A DNA stretch of 64,000 nucleotides, from positions 124,001 to 188,000 of the forward strand of contig NZ_JAGGLK010000001.1 in the NCBI RefSeq assembly GCF_017874375.1. Direction: 5' to 3'. This DNA comes from Methanohalophilus levihalophilus. GTDB lineage: Archaea > Halobacteriota > Methanosarcinia > Methanosarcinales > Methanosarcinaceae. Shown here piece after piece: positions 8,818-17,855 of this stretch (positions are counted from its first letter, which is position 1; each line of letters starts with the position of its first letter). Under the pieces are notes generated by a model. That model ran no database searches. It had not been told where the DNA came from and worked only from the letters and a program-made list of their open reading frames with translations. Position numbers and translations under genes: made by a program.

Positions 8818-10755
8818 ATGGATGAAATGATAGAATCTTCCTTAAAAGAACAATTGGTTTTGAATCCTCCGGAAGGATTTTCCAGATCTGCAAATATAAG
8901 CGATCCTGAAATTTACAGGAGGTCGGAAGAAGATCCTGAAAAATTCTGGGGAGAACTATCCAAAAATATAGACTGGTTTGAGGAATGGGATCAGATCCTT
9001 GACTGGAAACCGCCACATAGTAAATGGTTTTTAAACGGCAAGTTGAATGCTTCTTATAATTGTCTTGACCGGCATCTTCAAAACAAGAAGGATAAACTTG
9101 CCATAATCTGGGAAGGGGAAGATGGTGCTGAGAAAACATACACTTATGGTGAATTGTATGATGCAACCTGTCGCTTCTCTAATGTTCTCAAAAAAATGGG
9201 CGTTGAAAAAGGGGATATTGTTACCATTTACCTGCCCATGATTCCTGAAGCTGTTATTGCGATGCTTGCATGTGCCCGGATTGGTGCTCCTCACAGTGTA
9301 GTATTTGCAGGATTTTCCCACGAAGCTCTTGCTCAAAGGGTCACTGATGCCAAAAGTGAATATGTAATTACCTGTGACGGATATCATCACAAGGGTAAGC
9401 TCCAGACTCAAAAAGAGAAAACAGACAAAGGGCTGGAAAAGGTTTCAGGTGTCAAAGAGGTTCTTGTTGTCCAGCATGCGAATAATGAAATTGATATGAA
9501 GCCCGGGAGGGATGTGTGGCTTCATTACCTTCTTCATGGGGTTAGCAACGAGTGTCCTGCTGAACCAATGGATTCGGAAGATACGCTTTTCCTTATGTAT
9601 ACCAGTGGGACAACCGGAAAACCAAAAGGTGTTGTTCATTCAACCGGTGGCTATCTTGTGAGTGCATACACAACCGCCAACTGGGTTTTCGATTTAAAGG
9701 ACGATGATATCTACTGGTGCACTGCCGATGTTGGCTGGATTACCGGTCATTCATATATTACATATGGCCCCCTGCTCAACGGTGCAACAATACTAATCTA
9801 TGAGGGATCACCGGATTATCCAGGGAAGGCGCGTTTCTGGTCTCTTATTGAGAAGTATAAGGTTACAATTTTCTATACGGCACCGACTGCGATACGTATG
9901 TTTATGAAGTGGGGTGATGCTCTGCCTCAAAAGCATGATCTTTCTTCCCTGCGCCTGCTTGGTAGTGTGGGGGAGCCAATAAATCCTCGTGCATGGCTCT
10001 GGTATTATGAACAAATTGGTGGCAAACGTTGTCCTGTTGTAGATACCTGGTGGCAGACGGAGACAGGTATGATTATGATCACATCCCTGCCGGGCATCAC
10101 TCCCATGAAACCGGGAAGTGCTTCAAAGGCGTTTCCGGGAATAAAGGCAGTTGTCCTTGATGAGGCAGGTAATGAAGTTCCTGTTGGAAAGGGAGGTTAT
10201 CTTGCCATCAAAAACCCATGGCCAAGTATGATTCGTACTGTTCATGGAAATGAAGAACGTTTCCATAAGACTTACTGGAGTAAGTGGGGCGGTGATATCT
10301 ACATGTCAGGTGACGGTGCCCGTGTGGACGAAGATGGTTACATCTGGGTGCTGGGAAGGCTTGATGATGTCATTAAGGTTGCAGGGCACAGGCTTGGAAC
10401 CATGGAAATAGAAAGTTCCCTTGTCTCGCACCCGGCAGTTACGGAAGCGGCGGTTGAGGGTAAAGCCGATGAAATCAAAGGAGAAGTAATTGTTGCCTAT
10501 GTTATCCTTGAGGCTTATGTGGAACCCTCTGACAAACTCAGGGATGAATTGAAAGCACATGTTGCGGATGAAATCGGGCATATTGCAAGACCTGCCGATA
10601 TAATTTTTGCCGAAGATCTCCCCAAGACTCGCAGTGGTAAGATTATGAGGCGTATCCTAAAAGCAATTACAAACGGCGAGGATGTAGGGGATGTTACCAC
10701 TCTTCAGAATCCGGATATTGTGGAAGAATTGAAGCGTAAGGTTGGCGGAGAATGA
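8818..10755 (+). CDS. acs: Acetyl-CoA synthetase (AMP-forming)
   Basis: A 645-residue acyl-adenylate-forming enzyme converting acetate, ATP and CoA to acetyl-CoA, AMP and PPi. The AMP-binding P-loop [10 protein letters not shown] starts at residue 262. [11 protein letters not shown] (the A5 motif), the hinge region [18 protein letters not shown] and the C-terminal TRSGKIMRR with catalytic Lys608, the usual acetylation site, are all present. Length is normal. ATG 8818 is chosen because GAGGGT at 8805-8810 lies seven bases upstream. ATGs at 8794 and 8782 add 8 to 12 residues without a better site. In a methylotrophic methanogen it most likely serves acetate assimilation. The adjacent palindrome suggests control at the leader. 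Confidence 0.95.
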   Translation: MDEMIESSLKEQLVLNPPEGFSRSANISDPEIYRRSEEDPEKFWGELSKNIDWFEEWDQILDWKPPHSKWFLNGKLNASYNCLDRHLQNKKDKLAIIWEGEDGAEKTYTYGELYDATCRFSNVLKKMGVEKGDIVTIYLPMIPEAVIAMLACARIGAPHSVVFAGFSHEALAQRVTDAKSEYVITCDGYHHKGKLQTQKEKTDKGLEKVSGVKEVLVVQHANNEIDMKPGRDVWLHYLLHGVSNECPAEPMDSEDTLFLMYTSGTTGKPKGVVHSTGGYLVSAYTTANWVFDLKDDDIYWCTADVGWITGHSYITYGPLLNGATILIYEGSPDYPGKARFWSLIEKYKVTIFYTAPTAIRMFMKWGDALPQKHDLSSLRLLGSVGEPINPRAWLWYYEQIGGKRCPVVDTWWQTETGMIMITSLPGITPMKPGSASKAFPGIKAVVLDEAGNEVPVGKGGYLAIKNPWPSMIRTVHGNEERFHKTYWSKWGGDIYMSGDGARVDEDGYIWVLGRLDDVIKVAGHRLGTMEIESSLVSHPAVTEAAVEGKADEIKGEVIVAYVILEAYVEPSDKLRDELKAHVADEIGHIARPADIIFAEDLPKTRSGKIMRRILKAITNGEDVGDVTTLQNPDIVEELKRKVGGE

Positions 10756-10775
10756 CGGAAAAAAGAAACAAAAAG

Positions 10776-10798
10776 TGGACTGAAATCAATTCAGTCCA
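10776..10798. terminator. Bidirectional terminator between acs and the hemerythrin gene
   Basis: tggactgaa (10776-10784) and ttcagtcca (10790-10798) form a perfect 9-bp stem with a five-base loop. T-rich sequence follows on both strands (tttt at 10799 on plus; the complement of aaaaaagaaacaaaaa on minus). The stem includes the stop codon of the hemerythrin gene. Confidence 0.7.
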
Positions 10799-11193
10799 TT
10801 TTCATTAAAGCACTGGATGTATCTTTGATCTGAACCTTTTATATGTTCAACAAGCCAATTTTTTAAGAAGTTCATAAGGTCAATTGAAAGGTTTGCCGTT
10901 CCATCATCAAATTCCTGTTTAAATTTGGAAACCTGATTTACGAATTTTTTGTGCTCGTGTTTATGTCTTGCGGATTCTTCAAAACCAAATTTATCAAAGT
11001 ATTTTTCTTCGGTTCCAAAATGTTCGACTGTATATTCTGTAAGATCATTAAGTAGGGGGCCGATTACATCTTTGCCTTTACCTATTTTCATCATATCGTA
11101 CAGCTCATTTAGCATTTCAACTAAAGTCTGGTGCTGTTTATCAATTTCAGCCACTTTTACACTAAAACTTTCATCCCATTTCATTATCGGCAT
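10786..11193 (-). CDS. Hemerythrin-domain protein (bacteriohemerythrin)
   Basis: A di-iron oxygen-binding four-helix protein of about 136 residues. The ligand motifs are in order: an N-terminal MKWDESFSV, DKQHQTL, HFGTEEKYF, HKHEHKKF and a C-terminal HIKGSD. Full single-domain length. In an anaerobe it would bind or sense O2 or store iron. Start choice is uncertain. ATG 11193 (MPIMKWD) has a GAGATG-like site upstream. ATGs at 11202 and 11214 are also in frame, and a TATA-like element (complement of about 11232-11241) would start the transcript near 11210. Confidence 0.88.
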   Translation of the reverse strand: MPIMKWDESFSVKVAEIDKQHQTLVEMLNELYDMMKIGKGKDVIGPLLNDLTEYTVEHFGTEEKYFDKFGFEESARHKHEHKKFVNQVSKFKQEFDDGTANLSIDLMNFLKNWLVEHIKGSDQRYIQCFNENGLN

Positions 11194-11456
11194 GTTAATC
11201 ATCTCATTAAGCATTATATTATCAGCATTAATATTTATATTCTTTGATTTTATTAATATCTTCACAGAAACTAAATATGCAATCTAAACTCACTTTCATC
11301 ACAGATATGACATTTCAAACCTCAATTAGCGTTTTTCATACTGCTTTCAATTGCAGGTGCTATGTCCGGATTCCGGGCTTCAAACCTGCTCCTTACCAAA
11401 ACTTAATGAACGATATACTCATTGGGGTATTTGCTTGAATTTTTGAGGTGTTCAGG

Positions 11457-12110
11457 ATGGAAAGAGAGACAGGGCTCATAGTTGCGCTTGATGTATTAGA
11501 ACAGGATAGTGCCATCCAAATTTCTTCTGAGGTGGCGGAGTATGTAGATGCAATAAAAGTTGGATATCCGCTTGTCCTTTCCGAAGGGATTGAAATAATT
11601 TCAAAACTTGCAGATTATGCTCCGGTAATTGCTGATTTTAAGGTTGCTGATATCCCGAATACTGATATGCTGATCTGTGGGGAAGTTTTCAAGCAAAATG
11701 CAAGTGGTGTGATAGTTCATGGTTTTACCGGGGAAGACAGTCTCAGAACCTGCGTTGAAGTTGCAAATGCAAACCATGGCGATATCTATGTAGTCTCAGA
11801 AATGAGCCATCCCGGAGGAGAGCGTTTCTTCCAGACGGTTGCAGAGGAAATTGCTGAAATGGCTAAACTTCTGGGTGCCACAGGTGTGGTAGCTCCGGCA
11901 ACCCGTCCTGAAAGACTCAATGTAATCAGGAATGCAATAGGCGATTCACTCTCAATAATCTCCCCTGGAGTAGGTGCACAGGGCGGGAGTGCTTCGGATG
12001 CCATTGCTGCAGGGGCTGACTGGGTAATAGTTGGCAGAAGCATTTATAACTCTGATAATCCCAAAGAATCAGCAGAAAAAATCGCTTCGGAAATTAAGCC
12101 CTATTTGTGA
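11457..12110 (+). CDS. pyrF: Orotidine-5'-phosphate decarboxylase
   Basis: A 217-residue TIM-barrel enzyme for the last step of UMP synthesis (OMP to UMP plus CO2). The catalytic Lys/Asp motif [10 protein letters not shown] is intact. SPGVGAQGG (phosphate-binding loop) and [12 protein letters not shown] follow in the correct order. ATG 11457 is preceded by GAGGTG at 11445-11450 with six-base spacing. The upstream GTG at 11448 lies inside that site and is rejected. It appears to head a short transcription unit on its own. Confidence 0.95.
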   Translation: MERETGLIVALDVLEQDSAIQISSEVAEYVDAIKVGYPLVLSEGIEIISKLADYAPVIADFKVADIPNTDMLICGEVFKQNASGVIVHGFTGEDSLRTCVEVANANHGDIYVVSEMSHPGGERFFQTVAEEIAEMAKLLGATGVVAPATRPERLNVIRNAIGDSLSIISPGVGAQGGSASDAIAAGADWVIVGRSIYNSDNPKESAEKIASEIKPYL

Positions 12111-12221
12111 TCTGATAGGTGCCTGTGATGAAAGATTATTCTGAAAATATGATGATCCCTATGAGTCCTGAGGCACCATTTGGATATTTCCGGACTGCTT
12201 GAATTAGTGGTAGGTATTTTG

Positions 12222-13361
12222 ATGAGCCTTTCCCCAGATTATCCGGTTGAAAAAGCTGAAACCAAGGTTCTTTTTGAGACCTCTTCAGGTGAGCGTATAT
12301 TACTCCATGATGATTACAACCTGATAGTAGCACTTCCTCCGGGAAGAGTATGCATGAGCACTTCCTGGCTGAATGGGGGAATTAACGAAAACCTTGAGGC
12401 GATTGTCAACCATTGCATTCCGCGTAAGATATGCCATGAACAGGAGCTGGAGGGTGGTTCTCTTGAGAATTATCTTGGAGTTGTAGCTTCCAGTCTTGGT
12501 TATAACTCTTCTTCAACATCAGTACTACTTACTGCGGCCAGTATGAGGAATGCTTCGGTGGTTTCTCATTCTTACAGGGGCCTTGAGGTTTCTGCAATCG
12601 TGACTGCAGGTATAGAAGTAAATGGCTGTCGTGTGGGAGATCCGGCTTCCTATTATCAGGAAGATGGGCAATGGAAACCTTTTGTAGGTACAATAAATAT
12701 CATGCTTCTCATTGGTGCCGCTTTGCCTCAGTATGCACTTTCCAGAGCAATAATAACTGTAACGGAAGCAAAAGCTGCTGTCTTGCAGGAACTTATGATT
12801 TCAAGTCAGTATTCTTCAGGTATTGCTACAGGCACAGGCACGGATATGCTTGCCATAGTCTCAAATTCCGATAGTAATCTTAACCTGACCGATGCAGGTC
12901 CGCATTCCAAGTTAGGAGAACTGATCGGAAAATGTGTGCATGAAGGAATTCGTGATGCACTTTTAAGGCAATCTGATATTTCGGCTTTGGCCCAAAGGGA
13001 TACGCTTGTGAGGCTGGAGCGCTTTGGAATCACTGAAGCTTCCTTCTGGAAAGCTTCAACAAATCTTGAAGGGGAAAACAGAAAAAAACATTTTATTGCT
13101 ACGCTTAGGGATTTATCTTCTAATCCATCCGTTGTTTCGCTTACTTCTTCGGTACTTCATCTTGTGGATGAAGTTTCCTGGGGTTTGCTGCCGGAAGCAT
13201 CTGCAAGTAAAATTGCTGTCTCATGCATGAGATGCCTGCCAAAAATAATTAGTACGGAAGCAGATTCTATACCCGATGATCTCTTTGAGATTCGCGATCC
13301 TATACTGGATAATTTTGTTCGTGCTATGGCATGGACTGTAAAAAACAAAATTTATGATTGA
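12222..13361 (+). CDS. cbiZ: Adenosylcobinamide amidohydrolase (cobinamide salvage)
   Basis: A protein of about 379 residues of the CbiZ family, which cleaves the aminopropanol arm of adenosylcobinamide to give adenosylcobyric acid, letting archaea salvage corrinoids. The family core is visible: TSVLLTAASMRNASVVS, SAIVTAGIEVNGCRVGDPAS, GTINIMLLIGAAL, VTEAKAAVLQEL and SGIATGTGTDMLAIV. The C-terminal 110 residues are helical and less conserved. ATG 12222 has a weak ggtaggt upstream. A TTG at 12180 would add 14 residues. Corrinoids are the methyl carriers of methylotrophic methanogenesis, so salvage is in character. Confidence 0.88.
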   Translation: MSLSPDYPVEKAETKVLFETSSGERILLHDDYNLIVALPPGRVCMSTSWLNGGINENLEAIVNHCIPRKICHEQELEGGSLENYLGVVASSLGYNSSSTSVLLTAASMRNASVVSHSYRGLEVSAIVTAGIEVNGCRVGDPASYYQEDGQWKPFVGTINIMLLIGAALPQYALSRAIITVTEAKAAVLQELMISSQYSSGIATGTGTDMLAIVSNSDSNLNLTDAGPHSKLGELIGKCVHEGIRDALLRQSDISALAQRDTLVRLERFGITEASFWKASTNLEGENRKKHFIATLRDLSSNPSVVSLTSSVLHLVDEVSWGLLPEASASKIAVSCMRCLPKIISTEADSIPDDLFEIRDPILDNFVRAMAWTVKNKIYD

Positions 13362-13415
13362 TACTTGATATTTCCAACACTATTGATTTTATTCCTAGTA
13401 ACAAGAGGACTTTAA

Positions 13416-14288
13416 ATGAGGTTAAGTGAATTCATCTCCGAAAATAATCTGAAAACAGAAAAAAAACCAATGGGTTTACAGATCCACACCGGTGAAATAG
13501 AAGATCCGGAATTTCCAATTCCTGTCAGGTTCACATATATGCAGGAATGGTCTGATGCACCTTCAAGGAAAATCTGGATGAGTCAGCCTTACCGTTCAAT
13601 AATCCTTTATGAAAATGGTACAGTTTCTGTCTATGAATATGTGCGAAATGCAGATTTCCGTCTCCAGCTTCTTGACATCAAGGAGAAATATGCTTCCTCA
13701 GGTGTCGGTGGTTCTTCAGGAACCCTTCAGGGAGCATTTGAATTTGCTCTCGACTCCCACAAAAGCATGCATAGGAAATGTTCTAAAGCACCATATATCA
13801 CACATCCTATGGATGTTGCATCCATTCTCCTCAAGAACGATGCACCTGATTTGCTTGTGATTGCCGGTTTTTTACACGACGTTCTTGAAGACAGTAAAGT
13901 TAACAGCACTCTTTTGCGGTATTCCTTTGATGACAGAGTAGCTGATTTAGTGATGGCGGTTTCAGAAGTAGATTCTAAAGGCAACCTTGCACCTCATGAG
14001 CAGGCAAACTGGAGAGAACGAAAGGAATTATCAATTAAAAAATTGATAGATGCAGAGCGTGATGTCAAACTTCTGGTATGCGCTGACAAACTTGCCAATA
14101 TAAAAGACATGTTTGATGATCTCGATTATCTGGGTGACCGGATGTGGGATTACTTCAATGCCCGAAAGGATGAACAAAAGTGGTATTATACTTCTGTAGT
14201 TGAAGCCCTTAAATCCGGTTCTCACAGTGTGGAAGATACCAAAATGTTCCTTCAACTCCAGAAATATATAAATATGCTATTTAGCTAA
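13416..14288 (+). CDS. HD-domain phosphohydrolase, RelA/SpoT-hydrolase (Mesh1)-like
   Basis: A 290-residue protein. The first 100 residues are unassigned. The HD domain follows: HRKCSKAPYITHPMDVA (first His), FLHDVLEDS with the His154-Asp155 pair, and VCADKLANIKDMF with the last metal-binding Asp. This is the arrangement of the (p)ppGpp hydrolase domain, but no synthetase domain follows. It may hydrolyse an alarmone or another phosphorylated nucleotide; the substrate is unproven. aagagga upstream serves as a weak ribosome-binding site. Confidence 0.75.
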   Translation: MRLSEFISENNLKTEKKPMGLQIHTGEIEDPEFPIPVRFTYMQEWSDAPSRKIWMSQPYRSIILYENGTVSVYEYVRNADFRLQLLDIKEKYASSGVGGSSGTLQGAFEFALDSHKSMHRKCSKAPYITHPMDVASILLKNDAPDLLVIAGFLHDVLEDSKVNSTLLRYSFDDRVADLVMAVSEVDSKGNLAPHEQANWRERKELSIKKLIDAERDVKLLVCADKLANIKDMFDDLDYLGDRMWDYFNARKDEQKWYYTSVVEALKSGSHSVEDTKMFLQLQKYINMLFS

Positions 14289-14320
14289 TTTATATATAGT
14301 TCCTTTTTCGGGTGAAGCGA

Positions 14321-15103
14321 ATGGATGACTGCTTACTTGATATTGCTTGTAGATCCGATAAACGAAAAGGCTTGCTTCTTTACTTACTTGAAGGTCCCCA
14401 TAACCTTGAAGAAATAAAAAAAGCCCTTCATGTAACATCCACGGGAATGCTTCCCCAGATAAAGATCCTAAAGGATGATGGGTTTGTTGAACAGGATGGT
14501 GATTATTACCAGCTTTCCATTCTGGGAAGAATTGCTGCAAACAAATTACGTTCATTTCTGGATATCACAGAGACCCTTGACAAAAACTATGATTATTGGT
14601 CAACGCGCGATATTTCTTCAGTTCCTCTGGAACTTCAGGAGAAACTTGGGATGCTCAAAGACTGTCAAATTCTGTCTCCAAGTCTTGATAGTTTGTTTGA
14701 AATTCCGAAACAAATAGTTGAATTGCTATCTTCTTCCATGGAGGTCTGTGCTGTCGCATCTCATTATCATCCTTTATATGTCTCTATTTTTGACAGACAT
14801 GTTTCCAAGGGAAAAAAGTTTAGCTGTATTATTTCTGAGATCGATATTTTTCAGGAAAAAAACCAGGAGAATTTCAAGTTTACAGTTGAAAAATCCACTT
14901 TTTACCTGAGTGAGATACCGATGTCTTTCTCCTGGTTTATTGTATCTAACAATTGTCTTGTATTTGCACTGTTGAATTCTAAGCATGAATATGATGGTTT
15001 TGTCTTATTCGGTGAATCTTCTGAGGCTATTGCATGGGGTAATGAGTTCTTTGACTACTATGTGAAGCATTCTCATAGAATCAAGGAATCTGATCTGGAC
15101 TGA
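14321..15103 (+). CDS. Winged-helix regulator with FilR1/DUF1724 domain (Msr-like)
   Basis: A 260-residue regulator of the methanogen group that includes the methanol-specific Msr regulators. An N-terminal winged helix spans about residues 5-80 (LEEIKKALHVTSTGMLPQIKILKDDGFVEQ read as helix-turn-helix plus wing, in two parts). The C-terminal domain (about 125-255) is the FilR1/DUF1724 effector region. ATG 14321 has GGTGA at 14311-14315. A GTG at 14312 overlaps that site and is rejected. A TATA-like sequence, atttatatatag, lies at 14288-14299. Target genes are unknown and no methyltransferase gene is nearby. Confidence 0.8.
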   Translation: MDDCLLDIACRSDKRKGLLLYLLEGPHNLEEIKKALHVTSTGMLPQIKILKDDGFVEQDGDYYQLSILGRIAANKLRSFLDITETLDKNYDYWSTRDISSVPLELQEKLGMLKDCQILSPSLDSLFEIPKQIVELLSSSMEVCAVASHYHPLYVSIFDRHVSKGKKFSCIISEIDIFQEKNQENFKFTVEKSTFYLSEIPMSFSWFIVSNNCLVFALLNSKHEYDGFVLFGESSEAIAWGNEFFDYYVKHSHRIKESDLD

Positions 15104-15183
15104 ATAAATTGATTTTAAGGGATAACATTATTATATTATGCTGGGAATATATCAATTAGGTGGAAATCTAGGTGGAATGAAAT

Positions 15184-15411
15184 TTGCCATTTGATATCGA
15201 AGAGTATAAGGAGATGGTCGAGAAGACCAAGATGCTCCATGACGATCTTGTGAAGCTGTCTGACAAAATGGATAGCATGCTTAACGACATGGAGAACAGA
15301 GGTCCGGACACAAAATCACATGGAGCACCGAAAGGTTTTGTTCCATTGAATAAGAGTGAGACAAAGGGCTTCGTGGAGCTAGGAAAATCTGCACGTGGTC
15401 ATCTTAAGTAA
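15184..15411 (+). CDS. Small conserved-looking acidic helical protein, unknown function
   Basis: A 75-residue protein starting with TTG. The N-terminal 40 residues are charged and heptad-like (EEYKEMVEKTKMLHDDLVKL), consistent with a short coiled coil. The rest repeats a GFVPL/GFVEL element. Two tandem aggtgga sites (about 15158 and 15170) precede the start; the second is correctly spaced for TTG 15184. The nearby ATG at 15178 opens only a five-codon frame. It lies directly before an Hsp20/GvpH-like gene and may form an operon with it. I do not recognise a family. Confidence 0.65.
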   Translation: MPFDIEEYKEMVEKTKMLHDDLVKLSDKMDSMLNDMENRGPDTKSHGAPKGFVPLNKSETKGFVELGKSARGHLK

Positions 15412-15478
15412 CCTACAATTTCGTTTACCTGTCTGGAATAGGGTTTGGAATTAAATTATTGTAGCGGAGGCTTCGCCT

Positions 15479-16000
15479 ATGGTTGATAAAAGGGAAAATG
15501 ACAAATCACGTGACAAGGATGCATTGCAGGATTTTTCAGAAATCATAAAGAAGATGCTGGATAGCCTTGGTATTGATCCAAAGGAGTTGTCTGGTGAGCC
15601 TTTTGTCTGTGGTTTTTCCATAACAAATCTTTCAGGCGAAAGCCCTGAGATTAGTGAATTCGGAAACTTTTCTCCTGATTTTGATATGGGGGATGATTTT
15701 GTTCCCGATATCCAGTCCAACGTGGGTGATTGCAAACCGCTAATTGATATTCTGGAAACAGAAGATCAAATTTACATAACTGCTGAGCTTCATAATGTTG
15801 AGAAAGAGGAGATCCAGCTTTCAGTATCCAGTGAATTTATCGATCTAAACACTTATGAGGAAGGTGTGCTGTCAGAGACGCTAATTCTTCCTGCAAAAGT
15901 AGATCCCAGCTCGGCAAAAGCTTCTTACAGAAACGGTGTTTTGGAAATTATTCTGACAAAGGAAGGGGACATTCATATGTTTGATGTTTCAATTGATTAA
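15479..16000 (+). CDS. Hsp20/alpha-crystallin-type protein, GvpH-like
   Basis: A 173-residue protein. The first 80 residues are acidic and Phe/Gly-rich. The C-terminal 90 form an Hsp20-like beta sandwich (KPLIDILETEDQIYITAEL, then LPAKVDPSSAKASYRNGVLE). This is the layout of archaeal proteins annotated as GvpH or small heat-shock proteins. No gas-vesicle structural gene is in view, so a chaperone role is more likely. The Shine-Dalgarno GGAGG (15466-15470) partly overlaps a tight hairpin (aggc-ttc-gcct) just before the ATG, which could tune translation with temperature. That is inference. Confidence 0.78.
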   Translation: MVDKRENDKSRDKDALQDFSEIIKKMLDSLGIDPKELSGEPFVCGFSITNLSGESPEISEFGNFSPDFDMGDDFVPDIQSNVGDCKPLIDILETEDQIYITAELHNVEKEEIQLSVSSEFIDLNTYEEGVLSETLILPAKVDPSSAKASYRNGVLEIILTKEGDIHMFDVSID

Positions 16001-16084
16001 TCTTTATATACCTTCCAACAAATCCTAATTGTTAACCTTTTATAGGTGTAATTTCCGTGGGGTGTCCTTATAGTATATAGTGTA

Positions 16085-16441
16085 ATGGTAGTTGATGATG
16101 ATCAGGACGTTCTCTTCCTGATAAAAACGGCATTGGAATTAGAGGGTATGGATGTAACTACTGCTACTAGCGGTTATGAATGTCTTTCTCTTCTTGATTC
16201 GATGAAGCCCGATGCTCTGATCCTTGATATCATGATGCCTAAAATGGATGGATGGGAAACCTTTCACCAGATAAAAGAGAAGTATGAAGAGTTGCCAATT
16301 GCTATTTTTACCGCAAAGGATCAGGAATTTGATAAAATGATGGGAATTGAAGTATTGGGTGCAGATGATTTTATTCCCAAGTCTTCCGATATTGATTCAA
16401 TAATCAGCAGGGTAAAATCCCTTCTTGGGATTGATGAATAA
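16085..16441 (+). CDS. Stand-alone response-regulator receiver protein
   Basis: A 118-residue CheY-like receiver with no output domain. Acidic triad D4-D5-D6, phosphoacceptor Asp48 in LILDIMMP, Thr76 in IFTAKD and Lys99 in FIPK are all intact. From ATG 16085 the first beta strand is about three residues short (MVVDDD). The frame stays open upstream to a TAA at 16049, and a good GGGGTG site sits 5-6 bases before an ATA codon at 16070. A non-canonical start is therefore possible. It runs convergent with the methyltransferase gene. The partner kinase is unknown; two hybrid or sensor kinases lie elsewhere in the window. Confidence 0.88.
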   Translation: MVVDDDQDVLFLIKTALELEGMDVTTATSGYECLSLLDSMKPDALILDIMMPKMDGWETFHQIKEKYEELPIAIFTAKDQEFDKMMGIEVLGADDFIPKSSDIDSIISRVKSLLGIDE

Positions 16442-17455
16442 TCAAATTTTCCTGCAAATGATTGCTTTTTCAGGTGTGAGAAACAGGTGGAACTTTGTTT
16501 CCCCTTCTAAGCCATCTTCGACAATATTCCTGAACTCCCAGTAATGTTTTGGATTGACGTTTCCTCGCAAAAGAGCGTTTCCGGCTTTGTGCTGTCGAAG
16601 CTTTTGGTTGATTGTCGTGGGATCAGGATCAACAATATCAGTAACTTCATAGCAATTCTTAAAAAAAGGATGCATGCAATTGTTTTTAGAAGTAAGCAGC
16701 ATTCTCTTGCTATCTACTATATAAGCTTTCAATGAGCATTCAGTTTCAATACTATCGCTGAGTTCTCCAAGCAAACCTGCCTGCAAAATGACAGGATCCG
16801 GCTCAAAAGCAAACATTTCCAGCTTTTCTGCTTCTTCAACATTTGTTTTGCTTCCTGTGGAACACAGTGTCTCTTCGGAAGGAAGTGTAGTAGCCGATAT
16901 GTCACATTTTTTCAAATCACCGAAGTAAAGGTTAAGTCTGTTTAGTTTACCTTTGAAAGAGAGGTATTCCTTTTCACATGAAAACGGTATTCTCTCTGGT
17001 GTAAGTTGTGGAGGAACTTCAAAAGCAAAACTTGTCGTCTTGTGGGCATAGGCTTCCATCACTTTGTCTATGGGGGGCTGAAGATTTCTTATATCTCTTC
17101 TTTCTTCGGAAGGTGGGCGTGCAGGGTCCGAAAATATAATGTCCACTTCGGGGATTTTGCTTATTATTTCTCTGGAAAGTGCATCTCCGCAAAAGAATTC
17201 CACGTTTGTTATTCCATACCTGCGGCAATTTTCTCTTGCATGTTTTACTTTAACAGGATCAAGATCGATTGCAAAGACTTTCTCACATTGCTTTGCAAAA
17301 GCAATTGTCTGTCCTCCGATGCCACAACTTATGTCGGCAAGAATGTTGCACTTTAATCGTTTTGCCCGATATTCTGCCACTTCCTCGGGGGTCGCAAATC
17401 TCAATCCGGGTTTATCTGCACTGATTTCCTTGCTGTATTTTTTCTTTCTTGCCAT
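16442..17455 (-). CDS. SAM-dependent methyltransferase with THUMP-like domain
   Basis: A 337-residue class I methyltransferase. The SAM site reads ADISCGIGGQTIAFAKQC (motif I) and FAIDLDPVKVKHARENC (motif II), with a catalytic-type motif IIFSDPARP. The C-terminal half (about 190-337) matches the THUMP-like region found with these enzymes, ending KHYWEFRNI and LFLTPEKAIIC. Most likely an RNA methyltransferase; the target is unknown. It is divergent from the long uL3 leader. A TATA-like sequence (complement of ttaaatc at about 17482) could serve it. Confidence 0.75.
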   Translation of the reverse strand: MARKKKYSKEISADKPGLRFATPEEVAEYRAKRLKCNILADISCGIGGQTIAFAKQCEKVFAIDLDPVKVKHARENCRRYGITNVEFFCGDALSREIISKIPEVDIIFSDPARPPSEERRDIRNLQPPIDKVMEAYAHKTTSFAFEVPPQLTPERIPFSCEKEYLSFKGKLNRLNLYFGDLKKCDISATTLPSEETLCSTGSKTNVEEAEKLEMFAFEPDPVILQAGLLGELSDSIETECSLKAYIVDSKRMLLTSKNNCMHPFFKNCYEVTDIVDPDPTTINQKLRQHKAGNALLRGNVNPKHYWEFRNIVEDGLEGETKFHLFLTPEKAIICRKI

Positions 17456-17522
17456 GTGCAGGACAAAAAAGGTTCGTTTGCTTAAATCTATTATCCTTCA
17501 TGCGGATGTTTGTTGCAAAGGG

Positions 17523-17530
17523 TTTATATA
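17523..17530 (+). promoter_or_regulatory. TATA box ahead of the uL3 leader
   Basis: tttatata at 17523-17530. The expected transcript start is near 17555, 300 bases before uL3. A second TATA-like element (tatataaaa, about 17828-17836) lies only 20-28 bases before the uL3 ATG and could give a short or leaderless transcript. Confidence 0.5.
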
Positions 17531-17555
17531 TCTGCTAGACGTCATAGCCCTCCTA

Positions 17556-17855
17556 ACCGAGAATACAGTATGTAACATTCATACTTGTCGCAGGTCGGAA
17601 TAAGAAGTGCAGACACGTGGGATTTAACAGCAACCTGTCATGGGCCAATTCGTGGAATGCCCTCATACATGCGTAATGGCGTATGTGTGGATGGTGAATG
17701 TTTAAATCTTTTCGAGAGAGGCGGCATAGCATCTGCCTTTGGAACCAGAGTACACGGTTTAACCGTGATTGATATCCCTTCACGGGGAATTCCAAATACA
17801 CTCTTTTTAACCACCTGCAATACACTCTATATAAAAACAAATAAGGAGAAGACAG
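17556..17855 (+). other. Long structured leader or RNA ahead of the ribosomal superoperon
   Basis: A 300-base segment with a string of inverted repeats. They are acagtatg/catacttgt (about 17565-17586), acatgcg/cgtatgt (about 17667-17686) and cacggtt-t-aaccgtg (17753-17767, perfect), followed by a smaller tccc/ggga pair near 17775. A TATA box lies 25 bases before it. A frame beginning with TTG at 17585 stays open for 104 codons but runs out of frame over the first 44 bases of uL3, has no ribosome-binding site and resembles no protein I know. I therefore favour RNA, either an autoregulatory leader or an independent non-coding RNA. Its identity is unknown. Confidence 0.4.

Noticed and set aside
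16079-16092. tRNA D-loop-like string (agtgtaatggtag)
   Set aside because: No acceptor, anticodon or T stems around it; it lies in the start of the response-regulator gene.
17638-17820. 60-codon minus-strand frame in the same leader
   Set aside because: No start signals. It lies opposite a hairpin-rich region and probably stays open by chance.
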